Part shown: positions 1 through 16,429 of the stretch, in pieces
Layout of the letters: the number at the start of each line of letters is the position of its first letter
Numbering within the stretch: the first letter of the stretch is position 1
Source of the DNA: Manihot esculenta
Lineage: Eukaryota; Streptophyta; Magnoliopsida; Malpighiales; Euphorbiaceae
Length of the DNA stretch: 64,000 nt
NCBI RefSeq assembly: GCF_001659605.2
Contig: NC_035161.2
Location: forward strand, 5,040,265-5,104,264
Direction of reading: 5' to 3'
Notes under the pieces: generated by a model
What the model was told of the DNA's origin: nothing
Database searches by the model: none
Seen by the model: the letters and a program-made list of their open reading frames with translations, nothing else
Translations under genes and position numbers: made by a program

Positions 1-1914
1 CAAATAGCTAAAACATGTATTAAAACATTGTTATTACTTGTAATTCAAAAGTTTCTCATCAAATCATTGTACACTACGTTAATATTTTTTTTAAAAAAAA
101 AAAAAAAAAAAAACTGAATGTTGATTTTTACCTTTTTAGTTGATTCTATCTCATCCGTCTTCCTTTTCTTTGGAAAAAAATTATCGGTGTTCAAAGTTTA
201 GTTTGTTTATTTTGGATTTACACCAGGCAGGTCCATCGAAGATTAGAACATTTTTAAATAAAATTTATCTTGTAAAAAAAATTTTAAATAAATTTTAAAT
301 AAATTGTAATAAAATTTTATTTTTTGTCAAAATAAAAAATTAAATTTTTAAAAAATAAATAATTTTTTCATTCTAAATAAAAAATTAAATTAAATTTTTA
401 TGAAATGCTTTAACATACGAGCATAATCTCGACATAATGTGAGCAGCCATGTTAGCTTGGTAAGTCAACATGGCTAAGTCCAATAAGGATTGAACTTTAC
501 AATTTAAAATAATTTTTTCAAAATCATCATTCTCTAAAGTCTGGAAGTATCTATCAGTATTTTGCCATTAACTTCAATATTCACATTTATATTCCAACCT
601 CTTTTAATTAGTTTAAAGTTTTTTTTTGAAAGCTAAACTCTCAGCTACTCATGAATCTACATCCATATTAATTAGTCTGATTTTGAAAATATATTAAAAT
701 ATTTTTAAAATTTTAAAAATATTAATTAATTTCTTTATTAATTTTAAATGTTAAGTGTTGTAAAAAAAAATTAAAATACTTTTAATATAAAAAATTAATT
801 AATAGATATTTTTACTAATTAAGATACTAACTAATGAATATTTTTATTATGGGAATTAACTAATAAAATATTTAATAGTTAAATTAATAAAAAAATAATT
901 AATATATATTTAATATTTTAATGATATTTTAATATATTTTTTAAAATTAAAAAATTATATCATAAGACTGAATAATTAATTTTTAAAATAAAAATAAAAT
1001 ATGTTCAGTATGGAGAGATATAATTAATAGATATTTTTATAAAATTGATAAATTAATTAATAAGTTTTTTCATATTAAAAAAATTAAAAATTAAGACTAA
1101 TAAAAATATTAATTAGTAAACTTTTAAAATTTTAAAAATATTTTAATATTTTGAAATTGAAAAATTAATTATTAAATTTTTATATATCACATGTATTATA
1201 TATAATTTTATAAAATAAATTTAATTGATGAATGTAATTTTCTTTTTTTAAATGGGATCGGAGGTGTGAACCAGATATTCTTCAAATTCACTAACATGCA
1301 TTTATCACCTAATTAAGGATATGAGTACAAATTTTAAAATTATTTATATTAATATGATAAAAATTACCAAATTTAATAAAATATGTAATAAGAAGATTAA
1401 TATTTATTGATTTATTTATTTTAAAAATATTTTACAATAAGCAACAAAAATAAAACTAAATGTCGATACTTGTGATCAAATAAATTTTCTATTTGTTTAT
1501 TAAATAAAAAACGGAAGACAGAGAGTTACAACGAAAACACCCTTAACTATTTAATTTTATTATTTATAAAATTATATTAATTAACTTTCATAATTTTAAA
1601 TAATTAACTATTTAATCTATTTAATTTTTTCAGCCATTGAAAAAATTAGAATGTCTTAATTTTCGATTAGTATTGTAATTTTAAAATATAATAACTTAAT
1701 TTTTGAAAAAGTTTAATAGTTATTATATAAAAAAATTAATTAATATATTTTTAAAATAGAATGATTAAATAATTAATTTTTAATATGGCAGAAATTTAAT
1801 AGTGAAAAAAAAAGTATTTTTACTACTTAAAAAGGTATTTCTAAAGGAATAATAAATAAATAAATAAAAGTTATACAATTTAAAAAAAAAAAAAAAAGAG
1901 GATAAAAAGTGAAT

Positions 1915-1924
1915 GGGGCCCACT
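1915..1924. promoter_or_regulatory. Site II / TCP-type element GGGGCCCAC
   Basis: The sequence GGGGCCCAC (GTGGGCCCC on the other strand) matches the plant site II / class I TCP-binding consensus. It lies about 190 bp upstream of the CPP1 start codon. Such sites are common in promoters of housekeeping and plastid or mitochondrial protein genes. Function here is inferred from position only. Confidence 0.45.
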
Positions 1925-2030
1925 CTTTTCCGGGTGCATTGTGGACAAATGCAAATTCCCCGCAGAACCGCCCCCTCCCTTTGGTTTCTGCAGCCACCTG
2001 AGCCGGAAAAGTTCACAAATTACAGAGGCA

Positions 2031-2055
2031 GAGAGAGAGAGAGAGAGAGAGAGAG
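2031..2055. repeat. (GA)n microsatellite in the probable 5' leader
   Basis: An uninterrupted GA run of about 25 bp ends 60 bp before the CPP1 start codon, so it is probably transcribed as 5' UTR. GA/CT tracts near start codons are common in plants. Confidence 0.85.
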
Positions 2056-2115
2056 CTACGGCCGTTACCAAGTCATAAATTGCATTAAGGATTTCCTCTG
2101 AAAATTTTGCTATCT

Positions 2116-3068
2116 ATGGCTTCCTTTCTCCTCTCCAACCCTACTATTTCCTCTCCTTTCCTCCCCCAGAAACTGTAAGCTCCCTCCCTTTCTCAATATC
2201 TCCATTTCTTTTGTGTCCTTGGGGATACCTCTGTGATTATTCAATTGGAAATTGTGAATTTTTCGCTTTTAGTTTCTGTTGCTTTCGCTGTTACATTTTG
2301 AATTTTTTGCTATTGAACTTGTTTTCCCTCTTTTTTGTTTCTTCTTTTTTCTTTTTGTTGTGTTTGCGCAGCATAAATTATGAGCAGAACACCAGAAATA
2401 GGACAACACCTTATAGCCGCCCTATTTCGAGAAGCACTAGAACCCTTACCAGCGTTAAGTGTGCTGTGGATGCACCTTATGAAGGTATGGTTACTTTCTC
2501 TTGCTACTTCATTTATAATTCTGACCTTCTTTTATTAATTGAGCATTCTTCAGTTTGAGTCGATTAGTTTTGCTTCAAAATAACAAAGGGAAAACGTGGG
2601 CATTAAGAATTTAGCCTCCAAAATCTAGAATCCAGGATGGGGATGGAAACTTAGTTTCATTGTTTGTTTTTGGATGGTTAGTAAAGGAAAGAATCTTTAA
2701 GCGCCTGGCAAAAAGGAAAAAAAAAGGGAAAAAGTTTGGATGAACCATGTCATATGTGAACGTCTTTTTACCAAGTTATAATATATGTTGTGTGCATGCA
2801 TATGGTGGGTTTATTTGGATGAGTTGCTTGCTTGGTAACCTGGTTGGATGCATAATTCCTTTGGTTGGGTGTGACCATTTCTTACCATGAAGCTAAAATT
2901 CCTAAAATACTTCTGTGTATTCTACAAATAACCGAAGCCATATTAGGGTGGAGAAAAGATTAGCCTCAACTTTTAGTTGCATCCCTCCCTGTGTTGTCCT
3001 TTCATTCCTCTCATTGCAGCCTCAACAAATTTGGATTAGAGAGTCTTTGCAAATAAAACAAAGCATAC

Positions 3069-3104
<36 letters not shown>

Positions 3105-5899
3105 AGATGATAGCAAGTAAAGGTTCATCACCTCAAGCAGAGTAAAACAACTTGATTTTCCTTGGGCCTATGCACATATATTTTTTCATGCATTAAGATC
3201 AGAAGAATAGAACAATATGTTGAGCATTATCACAAGTATTTCTGCCAAGCAGTAGTGGGTAATTTTTCCATCATATTCTATCTCATTTTGACATTCTTAA
3301 AGAGCTCCATAGGCATGTGTACTTTTATATGCTTGCATGTGCATGTGACGTGGATGTGAGTGCACACATGTCCCTTCCTCTTCGTAGAACCAAAAAAATG
3401 GTTATAGGTCCAATGGACATAGTTATTTCCATGTATGCAATTAAACTTTATCATTAGCATGTAAAACCATATAATGTGCCTTACAAGTACTACTGCACCA
3501 CTTATTTTTGAAATTTTGAGCATCCATCATCCATACCCTTATTTTTAGGTGTTGGTCAATTGGGTGAACTTCTGAATTAGATCAAACTAGTAGTGGATTG
3601 ATCTATAGATCTGTTAATACATTTTCATTCTAAATCCTCCTAGTTGTGTATGAACACTATCATTTGGAAGTGTACAATAGAAAGATGTGTCGTTCTATTG
3701 AGGTATGGCTCATTTCAAGTGAATATTTGAGAAAAGTAATGAACTTTATTTTAGGATAAAATCCTGAAATTCATGTCTTTCTGTTGTGCAATTAAGCTTT
3801 TTCCCCCCTTCGTTTCCCATATTTTCTTTTATTGTTTCTGCAAATGATTAAGGCATTTATTTGTTATTCTTTGGACTGTTTCTCCTAGTAAATGTTGCAG
3901 CTGACTCGTTCTGGTCTTTTGAATCCCTTTGATTTTGACTGCAAAAACTAGCTTATTAAATGTGTTTTTCTTTCTGTTTAGGTAATATCCCAAAATTTCC
4001 TCGAATGAATGTTTGGGATCCTTATAAGCGTCTTGGTATCAGTCCTTATGCTTCTGAGGAGGAAATTTGGTCATCACGGAATTTTCTCTTACAGCAATAT
4101 GCTGGACATGAGAGAAGTGAAGAATCAATAGAGGCTGCTTTCGAGAAATTGTTGATGACCAGCTTTAAAGAAAGGAAGAAAACAAAAATTAATTTGAAAA
4201 CCAGACTAAAAAAGAAAGTGGAAGAGTCCCCACCTTGGGTTAAGTCTTTACTCAATTTTGTGGAACTGCCTCCAGCTGAAGTTATTTTTAGAAGATTGTT
4301 CCTCTTTGCATTCATGGGTGGCTGGAGTATCATGAATTCTGCTGAAGGCGGACCAGCTTTTCAGGTTTGTTCTACGTTTGTTGTCTTTGTTATGCTTGTT
4401 TCATGAGTGACCCTTTTATATAAACATCTATCGTGTGGCAGGGGCACATTATTTTTGTGAAGTTAAAGTAGGACAGATTTCATGTCAGTTTACACACTGT
4501 GAAGAGTGCTATGAATTGTAACCCACGAACAGAAACAATAAAGACTTTAGGCTTCACACCTAAAGTTTGATTTGATAGATATCAGCCCTAGGATGGAGTT
4601 GCATTACACAACTTGAGAGATAACAATTGCAGGAAAATCTATTGAATGAACACTGAATTGAAGAGCATTACAAGTACATGGATTTATAGACTCAAAAGTT
4701 GCTCTAAAACTAGTCCTAATTGCCCATGGATTTGGACTGCCAAAGAAACTAGAAGAAATAATGTTGTCCTAAACCAAAATTAAAAAATTAGATTAAAAAT
4801 AAAGGTTCTGGAAAAAGAACAAAGCACTGTAAAGTTTCCTGCTTAATGGATTACAAAATAAGACTACTGCAGCCTAATTAATCCTAGCTAAGTTTCTCAT
4901 CACCATCCATATATTTTATTTTGTACTTTGAATATAAGAAAACTATACAGGGCAGGATGATGGAATGTCCTGGTGAGATGCACATGCACTTTATAATCTT
5001 GATTTGAGTTGGAGTCTACCATATCAGGCATTATTTATGCAGTTGGTAAAGAGACAAATGCTCCATGAAAATCTTAAATGTTAGTCTATAATTTTAAAGT
5101 CACAACTATTCATAGAAAATGCTATATCCTTTATATCTTTCAAAGAATTTTTTTGTAGCCTGTGTCAGTCATTTCTTGGTTTAATTTGGACTGCATCTTG
5201 CAAAATGGACTACCTAAATAGAAAATGTCAGAAAAAAAATTTCTATAGCTTGTAGCTTAGTTGTCTAACAAGGTCCTAAGTTTCATTTGAAACCCCTGCT
5301 GTTCCTTTGAGATATGATTTGTTTGAGATCCCCAATCTCCTCTAACATTCCCCTGTTGGCACCTCCATCACACCATTGTGGTAGAAATCTATGCCCCATG
5401 ATATCCATGCGTTAGTTTTATGTATGCATTGCTGTGGTGGTGTGACCTGCATCTGTACTTAGTATTTTCATTTGAATTCAGCTGTGATATCTACGAATAT
5501 ACAGTAAATAGCTTGCCTCCCTTTCATCGTTTTAAACTACATTATTTCTTTTGCAGGTGGCCGTGTCTTTGGCAGCTTGCATATATTTCCTCAATGAGAA
5601 GACAAAGAACTTGGGCAGAGCTTTCATTATTGGGTGAGTTCATGGATGAAAAAGAATGGAAGACTGCCAGCTCCCCCTCTCTCTTCCTCTCTCCATCATC
5701 TCCTTTTCCCTTTATTTGTTACTTACATTTGTCTTACATGCGTTGCAGTCTTGGATCTCTTGCAGCTGGGTGGGTATGCGGCTCAATATTTCTTCCCATG
5801 GTTCCAACAGTTCTAATAAACCCAACTTGGACACTCGAACTTCTTACTTCATTGGTAGCGTATCTTTTCTTGTTTGTGGCATGTACTTTTCTAAAATGA
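2116..5899 (+). CDS. CPP1: CPP1-like chaperone of protochlorophyllide oxidoreductase (chloroplast)
   Basis: Five exons: 2116-2174, 2372-2484, 3982-4364, 5557-5633, 5749-5899. All junctions are GT-AG and the protein is 260 aa. The N-terminus (MASFLLSN...) is a Ser/Thr-rich chloroplast transit peptide. A J-like region follows ([18 protein letters not shown], about residues 65-115) but it lacks the HPD triad of true DnaJ proteins. A basic stretch and four hydrophobic segments follow from about residue 155 to the end, ending at [12 protein letters not shown]. This order is that of CPP1 (also called CDF1), a thylakoid/envelope holdase-type protein that stabilises POR in chlorophyll synthesis; Arabidopsis CPP1 is about the same length. 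The start is the first ATG in the GA-rich leader and the only one giving a transit peptide. Identification is from family knowledge; the exon model is direct. Confidence 0.88.
3072..3101. repeat. (TA)n microsatellite in CPP1 intron 2
   Basis: About 15 TA units sit inside the 1.5-kb second intron of the CPP1-like gene. Confidence 0.9.
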
Positions 5900-6512
5900 A
5901 ATCACCACCTGCATGTCACTAACGCTGAGAATTGTATTGAAGTTAAGACTCCATTTCTATATTCATTTAAATTCTCCTGTTCTTTTATAGAACTTAAATG
6001 CCATGAAGTTGGGAAAATCAATGATGCACCTGTAACCTTCTCTTCTTAAGTTATGCTCATACTAGTGCTTGAAGTGGCATTATGGTTTAAAATTTATGGT
6101 TGAGCGCTTGTGCTGTAAGATTGAAAGTTGCATTGGCATGTTGATTACTTATGTATCATGCAAGGATCTGAGAACTCTGGGGAGTTCTGTCGGAAGCTTT
6201 ACATACTGATACCATTAACATTTCCAAGTAAATAAACCAGTTTTCACACTGCATCATTTCTAAATAGAAACGGATTTTTTAACTGTAAGCATCTCTTATG
6301 GTCATCTAGAGATAGAAAGCACCATCTCATGCCTTTTAAATAAATAAGATGCTGATAGTTTAAGCTCTTATTAGGAAAAAGGCTTGTCTCAAAATGTTTA
6401 TTAGAAATCTTAAGTTTTAATATTAATTTAAATTAGCATATTTAATTTTAAAAACTGTAAGTTATTCATATTTAATTTTAAAAACTGTAAGTTATTCTTT
6501 TAACAATATTTG

Positions 6513-6553
<41 letters not shown>

Positions 6554-7557
6554 AAGGAAAAAACTCTTAACCTTGGTTCCCAAAGGTGTAAGCTTTTATG
6601 TTAGTCATTATTTATTTTTTTATCAACCTTAAGTGCAAACAAATTCCCAAAGGTGTAAGAACCATAAGAGTAGTTTTATATCTTTAGCATATTTACACGT
6701 TATTGGTTATCAATACTTGAATAAATATTGAAATATTTAGGCTCTTTTTATTAATGGAAAATAACTTGCATTGAAAAATATTTTTTTACGAAGAATATTT
6801 TTTATCAAAAGATATTTTTAAAAAATAATTTATTTATTACTTTTTTAATTAAAAATAAAATATATTAATGAATTTATATATAATAATGCTAATAAAATTT
6901 TTAAAATGATTTTTCTTTTAAAAATGATGATATTTTTCTTTATTTAAAAAGATATTTTTTATTAATTAATTTTTTTGAGGGATTAAGATTTATTTTTTGA
7001 TTGGAGATTGAAAAATTGATATTTATTGTTGATATTTACTGTTGCACCTGGATGTTGGAGTGATGGTACGTGTGGGTAGGATTTGATTTAAATTGAAAAT
7101 TTTTTATTGAATCAAATTAAATATTTTTTTTTATAATGTCATATTTTTTAAAAATAAGAGGTAAAAAATAAAAATTTATTAAAAATTTCAATTAATTAAA
7201 TTAAATTAAATTAAATCAAATCGATTTGATTTGAATTAATTTATGTTTAAAATAGTTTGAATGTTTTTATAAATACTAAAATTTTAATTTTTAGTTTATT
7301 CAGTTGAGTTTTGAATCGAATCGATCGAACATGGTGTAGTAAATTTAACTAAAAATTGCATGTAAAAACAAAGATAATAGAAAAGCAAATAAAAACAGCA
7401 AACAAAGTGAAATAAAAGCCTAAAACGAAACAAACCAGCAAATCAAAGCACACAAGTAACAACGGCACAAAGAATCAATAGTCAAAATTTTATTGCAAGA
7501 GAAAGAAACAAACCAGCAAACAAAGAAGGAAAAGCCTAAAACGACAGTGTACAGAAA
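5900..7557. other. Intergenic region between CPP1 and the first tetraspanin gene
   Basis: This contains the 3' UTRs of two convergent genes and AT-rich DNA. It holds a 30-bp tandem duplication and a 36-nt T run (listed separately). At about 7080-7345 there is a decayed repeat rich in caaatcgatttga-type words, which recurs elsewhere in the window. No coding sequence was recognised. Confidence 0.6.
6437..6551. repeat. 30-bp tandem duplication followed by a 36-nt T homopolymer
   Basis: Two nearly identical copies of a unit containing tttaattttaaaaactgtaa start at about 6437 and 6467. A run of 36 T then follows at 6516-6551. The homopolymer length may not be assembled exactly. Confidence 0.8.
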
Positions 7558-8555
7558 TCAAGGGTAAGGTTTGTATCCTTTAAATTTGCCATAAACTTTG
7601 TTAGAAGAGTTGTTCCTCCTTGCACAGCAACCAATGGAATATAAAACGACGAGGATAACAGTGATACAAGCATTCACAATTGCCAATTGTTTCCACTTAT
7701 ACTTTATGTTACTCACCATCCCAGCCTTGCATGTGTCGCAGTTGTAGCACAGTGTATTCAGCTCGTTGCTCCATCTTTTGCAGTCAACATTTTTCACTGC
7801 TGCTCCTGCTTTTGGCTTTATCCACACTGTTACATTCCTATATATGAATCCGCATTCTGCTGGTGGCTTGCAACACCCAAGCTGAATAAATTTTGAAAGA
7901 AAAACAGAAAGCATAAATTAAAATTTGACAAGCAAAGCAAAGCAAATCAATGCATGATCAATCAGATTATGAACAATTGATCAAAAAAATCAAGGCAGGA
8001 AATCAAGAACAACCAAATGAGAAATATCAGACTGTAATAAAATAACAAAAAAAAAAAGAAAAAGACCTGTATAGGAGAGAGATTCTTCTTGTAAAATTGG
8101 GCGACATCGTTTTCAACATCAGCTCCAAGACTGATGCAGACCTTAGCATCAATCAAACATGTCTTGATCTGATTCCAGTTCTGCTCAGTGACAAAATAAT
8201 CCTCAATCCATGTCCTAAAATTCATGATCTTTGTCCTCGACATGACCTTACCAGAAGCTTCATTGGTTACAGTAATGGCGAAAATGGTGAACACCATGAA
8301 TGCCACGATCAGAAAAAACATGACAACTAAGTAAAGCATCAAAAGAAAATTGATCCCATAACAAGAACCAATCAACCCTAATAATGAAACCACAAACAAA
8401 GCTCCACCCATTATCATTAATTGATTTTCCATCCCTTTCTCGCACTCAGAATTGCTTCCCAGGTAGAAAAAGAAGCCGATGCCAATGGCTCCAAGACCTA
8501 TGATCAAAATTATAACGTTAAAGATTCCTAATACGATGTTGCTCACACGAACCAT
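7558..8555 (-). CDS. Tetraspanin (TET8/TET11-like), copy 1
   Basis: Two exons on the minus strand, 8555-8067 and 7881-7558, are joined in phase 0 after ...LSPIQ and encode 270 aa. Four membrane segments are visible: residues about 7-30, 46-66, 72-95 and 233-253. Between the third and fourth lies the large extracellular loop with the plant tetraspanin GCCKPP signature (residues 165-170) and further paired cysteines (CYNCDTCK). A short basic tail with a CC pair next to the last membrane segment is a likely palmitoylation site. Tetraspanins organise plasma-membrane microdomains and exosome-type vesicles. The start ATG at 8555 gives the normal MVRVSN-type N-terminus. The next gene (9655-10554) is a paralogue with the same intron position. 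Which numbered TET it corresponds to needs a tree. Confidence 0.93.
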
Positions 8556-9654
8556 TGTAATAGTTTGATGTTTTTGGTTGAGGGGAGAGATCAGAAAATG
8601 GTGTTTTTTGGGATATGAACAGAGATTGAGAATTCTGGTGGAGGAGTATTAAGTGTTTTGTTTTCTGTTTGGGAGATGGGAAAAGGAGGAAGAAACGGAT
8701 CAAAATAGAGCCAAGAAATGGAAGACTATTCTCTCATGCATGATCTGTTTAACTGTTTTTTCACTTCTTCAATGTTCTCTGCAAATTTAATGGTTTATTT
8801 CTTTGTTTAAAATTGCCCTTCTCTTTTCTCTCATATTACACCAAATGCCATTTTAGCATTTGATCATTAATACTATTAGTCTAATAATAAAATCTGAGGA
8901 ATTATTCAATATTTTCAGCGTAACACATGACGTGAATGACGTGATATTTTTAATTAATTAAAAAACATATGTTATATTATTTAATTATTATAAAAAAACA
9001 TTTGCTTATACAATTTTTTTAATTAATATATTTTGATGTTCTGATACGTGGAAAATATAATTTTTTAGTGTGAGTATGAGTTTAAATAGAGTGAAAGATG
9101 TAACTTTGTTTCCTTTTTATTTCTTTCATTTTATCCGCCAGTGATATCTAATAGTTTTTCTGCTACAGTGTTATATATTTTTATTATTTAGATCTGTATG
9201 TACAGACATATCAAAATCTTTTTTACATGTTCTCCGGCGCGCATGCGGGCAGTTGCGAAATGACTGACCTGCTATCTCTCCTCACATCACATCACCGGAC
9301 TGGATTTTTTTCCGTTAGATTTGAGCTTGCGGATAATCCGGCCTGCCCTATATGTCTGGGTCAGAGTCTAAAATGCGGGATTGATCAGTCTAAAAGGTTT
9401 TGCAGGCTTTGGATAAACTCTGTTTTTTTGGGTTTAGAGTGAATGAGATTCGGCGGCCATCATATTCTAATTGAATTAAAGTGGAGAGAAAATATAAATT
9501 GAATTCACAATAAAACTAAATTATTATTAAAATTACAGAAATTTTAATAAAAAAAATTATCTTTCTATATAAATTTTACTCACACACTCCTCGATATATA
9601 ATACAACCATTGTACATATAGTTTTATTGTAAAATTTAAATGTCTAGATCGGAT
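8556..9654. other. Spacer between the two tetraspanin genes
   Basis: This is the promoter of tetraspanin copy 1 and the 3' flank of copy 2. It is mostly AT-rich. A distinctly GC-richer patch of about 230 bp lies at 9225-9455 (ggcgcgcatgcgggcag), with a 71-codon open frame starting at 9227 that I do not recognise. The patch may be a transposon or captured fragment; I see no terminal repeats. Confidence 0.5.
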
Positions 9655-10554
9655 TCAAGGATGTACCCTGTTGTATTTAGTATCAGAGACGATGTGATTC
9701 CTAGTGCAGCAACTAAGAGCATAGGCGATAAGGAGAATAGCAATGTCAATGGAGTCAAGTATAGCAAATATTTTCCAAGTGTTTCTACTCTTTTTTATGA
9801 CTGCTGCTTTGCAAGTGTTGCAATTGTAGCATAGCTTCTCCTGCTTATTGCTCCATAAATTGCAGTCTCTTTCATTTGAAACCTTCCCTGATTTTGGTGT
9901 TACCCAGAAAGTTGCATTCTTGTATTCAAATCCACAGTATATTGGTGGTCTGCAGCAACCCGACTGAACTCAAAACATTAATAACAAGAAGAAGAAGTTC
10001 GTAAGCGTTTGACATTAACACAAAATTTTAGATTTTTTTAAAATTTATACCTGCACAGGAGATAATTTCTTGAGATAAAAATCCTGAGAATTCTGAACAG
10101 TATTTTCAAGCCGCTTACAAATCTCATGATCAATCAAGCAAGTCCTAATGCCATTCCAATGCTTCCCATCTATAACCATATTCTGCAGCCACTGTGTGTA
10201 ATCTCCCCCAGCATTATGCTTCTTAAATCCTAACCCAGCCAGGCCACCGCTGCCACTTGTGTCTTCAACCGTGTACACAAAAAGAGCAAAGGCTGTGAGC
10301 CCAGCCAGCACCAACAAAGCCACCACAGAGTATATCCACAGCAGACAAGTGAGCTTGAAGATTGCACCCACCAACCCTAGAAATGACATCACAATCAAAA
10401 TTATCCCCATCACCATTAGAGGCTTCTGCACCACATTTTGGCAGTCAGTGACTCTATGAATTTGGAAGTAGAGATACGAGCCGACCCCGAAACAACCGGA
10501 TGCTAAAGCCATTAAGTTAAACAATAAGAAAAGGGTGCTACTCAGGCGAGCCAT
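9655..10554 (-). CDS. Tetraspanin, copy 2 (tandem paralogue)
   Basis: Two exons, 10554-10051 and 9963-9655, are joined in phase 0 after ...LSPVQ and encode 270 aa. Membrane segments lie at about residues 7-30, 45-66, 72-95 and 235-255. The GCCRPP motif is at residues 170-175 and is followed by CYNCNTCK, the hallmark of the plant large loop. The chosen start gives MARLSS; an in-frame upstream ATG would add 17 residues (MYKDLR...) and looks like leader. The protein is clearly related to its neighbour but strongly diverged, with a Gly-rich insertion (GSGGLAGLGF) in the loop. The pair arose by an old tandem duplication that kept the intron position. A TATATATA stretch at 10645-10652 lies about 90 bp upstream. 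Confidence 0.92.
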
Positions 10555-11002
10555 CGTACTCGTGCTTGTCGCTAGATATAAGATTATTCTTAAATCTTTA
10601 TACAAGTTCGAGTTAGATTTATTAATGGAGTTTCGTAGATATGATTATATATATAAATTTATCTGCAAAGGTTAAAGATGAATTGATGATAAGCAATAGT
10701 TTGTGTTATAACTGTGAGAAATTATGGTGGGTGATGATTTCATTGATACCGCTAGCATTCCAAATTAAGAATGTTAAAGCTCTACCCAAGCATGCATAAG
10801 CTGGCAAATGGTAAGTTACGATGAGATAAAAGCAAGAATTTTATATTAACCTCAAGAAAAATAACAGCTACAAACTAAATAAAACCAGCTCTGTATCAGA
10901 AAGATCCTAATGCTGTAATAAGATCCATTGCACTTCTAAGAGAAGAACATCTTTATGAAAAATATTATTGAAACAGAAAACCATTAACATTTAAAGGATT
11001 AA

Positions 11003-12215
11003 TTTGCCTGCCGGTGATAGACCCAGAAAATTTATTTAGGGGTCCGATTTTAATAAATGATTAAATAAAAATAAAATATAAAAAATAAATATATATTTAA
11101 AATATTTATAAAAAATAATAAAATATTATAATTAAATTTTAATTTTTTTATTAATTAAAAAATATTAATGACAACTTCATTTTTAATATTTATAAATATA
11201 TCTTCTTCCCATGTAAGTCAATGAACTTATTATGAAATCCCCTTTTAATAGTATTTATGGTAGAAAAAAATCCTTCCCTAAGAAAAAAAATCCTTCTAAT
11301 TTACATTCACAGATTTAGCATGATTGTAAATGCATCTAAATATATCTGAATGATCTCATAATCTATTCTCTTAATTCTCGATTTCCAAATAAAAAAATAA
11401 AAAAAACATAATAATTTAATATATTATTTACTATAAATTTTATTTTTTTAAATTAAATTATCTAACCCATTAGTTATAAAAATAATATTTTCATTTTATT
11501 TTTCTAAATTTAAATAATTTAACTTATAATAAATAAAAAATAATACTTGATTTATATTTAAGTATTTTTAAATTTAAATTATCTAACTTATTATTCATTA
11601 AATTTATATTTTTAAAATTAAATTATTTTTTAAATTTAAATAGTCCATAAAACTTCTTAAGTAATAAAAAAATAATTATAAAACACTTTTATTTATAAAA
11701 ATTTAAAATTTATTTTTTTAAATTTAGATAGTTTAACAAATAATTTTAATTATATAAATAGATTAAAAATTAATTAAGTGAAATAATAACTTAATAATAA
11801 AAATAGCATAAAAATTAAATTATGTAATGAATGAATAATTTTTTTTACATTGGACTTGAAATTTAAAAATAAAAAATAAATTTTTTAAATTAAAAAAATA
11901 AAAAATAGGAGGGATAAAATAAAATAAATAATTAAAATTAAATAAATTAAATAATATTAAAAAGGAATAAAAATTTATTTAATAGAAAAATTAAAAAATT
12001 TAATTTTATAAAATATAAAATACTTTAATTAAATAATTTTAAAATAAAAATTAATTAATAAATTTTTTAAATATATAAAAACTTAATAATAATTTATTCT
12101 ATTATACATAAAACTATTTAAATATTTTAAAATGATTTCTAATTTTTTAGAGGAGCCATGGCTCTTTTAAACTCACTGTAGCTCCGTCCTGCTGCCTGCC
12201 ACCTTTAGTTAGATT
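11003..12215. mobile_element. Possible decayed non-autonomous transposon
   Basis: An A/T block of about 1.1 kb is framed by short GC-richer edges. The right edge, with gagccatggctc followed by gtagctccgtcc, resembles repeat termini I have seen in other plant genomes. I could not demonstrate convincing terminal inverted repeats or a target duplication, so the boundaries are guesses. Confidence 0.25.
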
Positions 12216-12687
12216 GACAAAGACATTTGAGTTCTCTTGGCTCTGACAGGATCTGATTCCTCGTCAAAATCTCTCTACTTAATCTGTAGAAAAAAACAAT
12301 AATCAACACAAATAAATAAATATGTGAACAGAGTTATTAATTTAACATTTTTGAAAATTTTAATTATTAAAAATAAATTTTTTAATTTGCAGGAAAGTAA
12401 ATCTCAAAATTAAATTATTTAATTTTTAAAAATATAAAAATTCAATATTAATAAATGGTTAAATTTTAGGAGGAAATTATAAGCTTCTTTTTAAAAAAAG
12501 ATGGCCCTACTGATAGTCAACACATGCACACATAAGTATACCTAACCAGAAGGCAGCCTAACTTTGATCGCCCATTGAAGCAACGTCCTCTCAACAACCA
12601 CCAAAAACAACCAGCTTCTTCCTTCTAACGCCTATTTGCTTTCATCGCCGCTCGGCGGACTTCCCCACGCTCCGATCCGCACTCTAA

Positions 12688-15866
<3,179 letters not shown>

Positions 15867-16429
15867 GACAAAGAGAGAGCTCAGTTTCGACCAGCAGGAA
15901 TTCGGCATCCAACACACTCACCCTAAGAGAATCTTGAAGAATTTTTTTTGCAGAACCAGTCGATTTAGATATCAACTATAAACAGAACTGTCTAATTGAT
16001 TAAGCATTAGAACCACGTTTTCCCAAAATCTTGAAAGAAACAAGTGCCTCTCTGAATAAGGAAGTTCCAGGGTGTCATCAGATCTGTACCACTGCTGTTT
16101 GTATTTTTCTATGCACTTAGATACAGCTGCAGGAACTGAAATTGATTTAAATCTTACTGGAACCTGATAATTATTCCCCTTAAAAAAATAGGAAACTAAA
16201 CCCTGAAAATATGGAACAATTATCAGAATAAAGATGATAAAAGAAAGGGGATAGGCATCATTGCATTACCACTCTTAGCATGTGGAATTATACCCTTTTT
16301 TATGTGTGGAAATAATTTTCAAACAAAGCATAGATCATAGCAATTAGATCAAATGACAAATTCTATTGGCTTCTTCATTTAGAGGCATATGAATTTGATA
16401 TATGCATGGATTTCTCTTAACAATAAGAG
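15867..16429. other. 563-bp spacer between convergent ENO1 and PCO genes
   Basis: The spacer holds both 3' UTRs. A plus-strand AATAAA at 16227-16232, 360 bp after the ENO1 stop, is a plausible polyadenylation signal. If it is used, the ENO1 transcript would end about 200 bp from the PCO stop. Confidence 0.55.

Larger units (their letters stand above)
1..2115. other. AT-rich intergenic DNA and CPP1 promoter
   Basis: There is no credible gene here. Positions 1 to about 1800 are extremely AT-rich and carry decayed copies of a dispersed repeat made of phrases such as aattaattaataaatttt (best seen at about 660-1200 and 1530-1790). Composition changes near 1910, where the promoter and 5' leader of the CPP1-like gene begin. 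Confidence 0.7.

Noticed and set aside
1880..2101. Short open frames on both strands around the GA repeat
   Set aside because: They overlap the CPP1 promoter and leader, are low-complexity (LSLSLS, RERERE), and are explained by the microsatellite.
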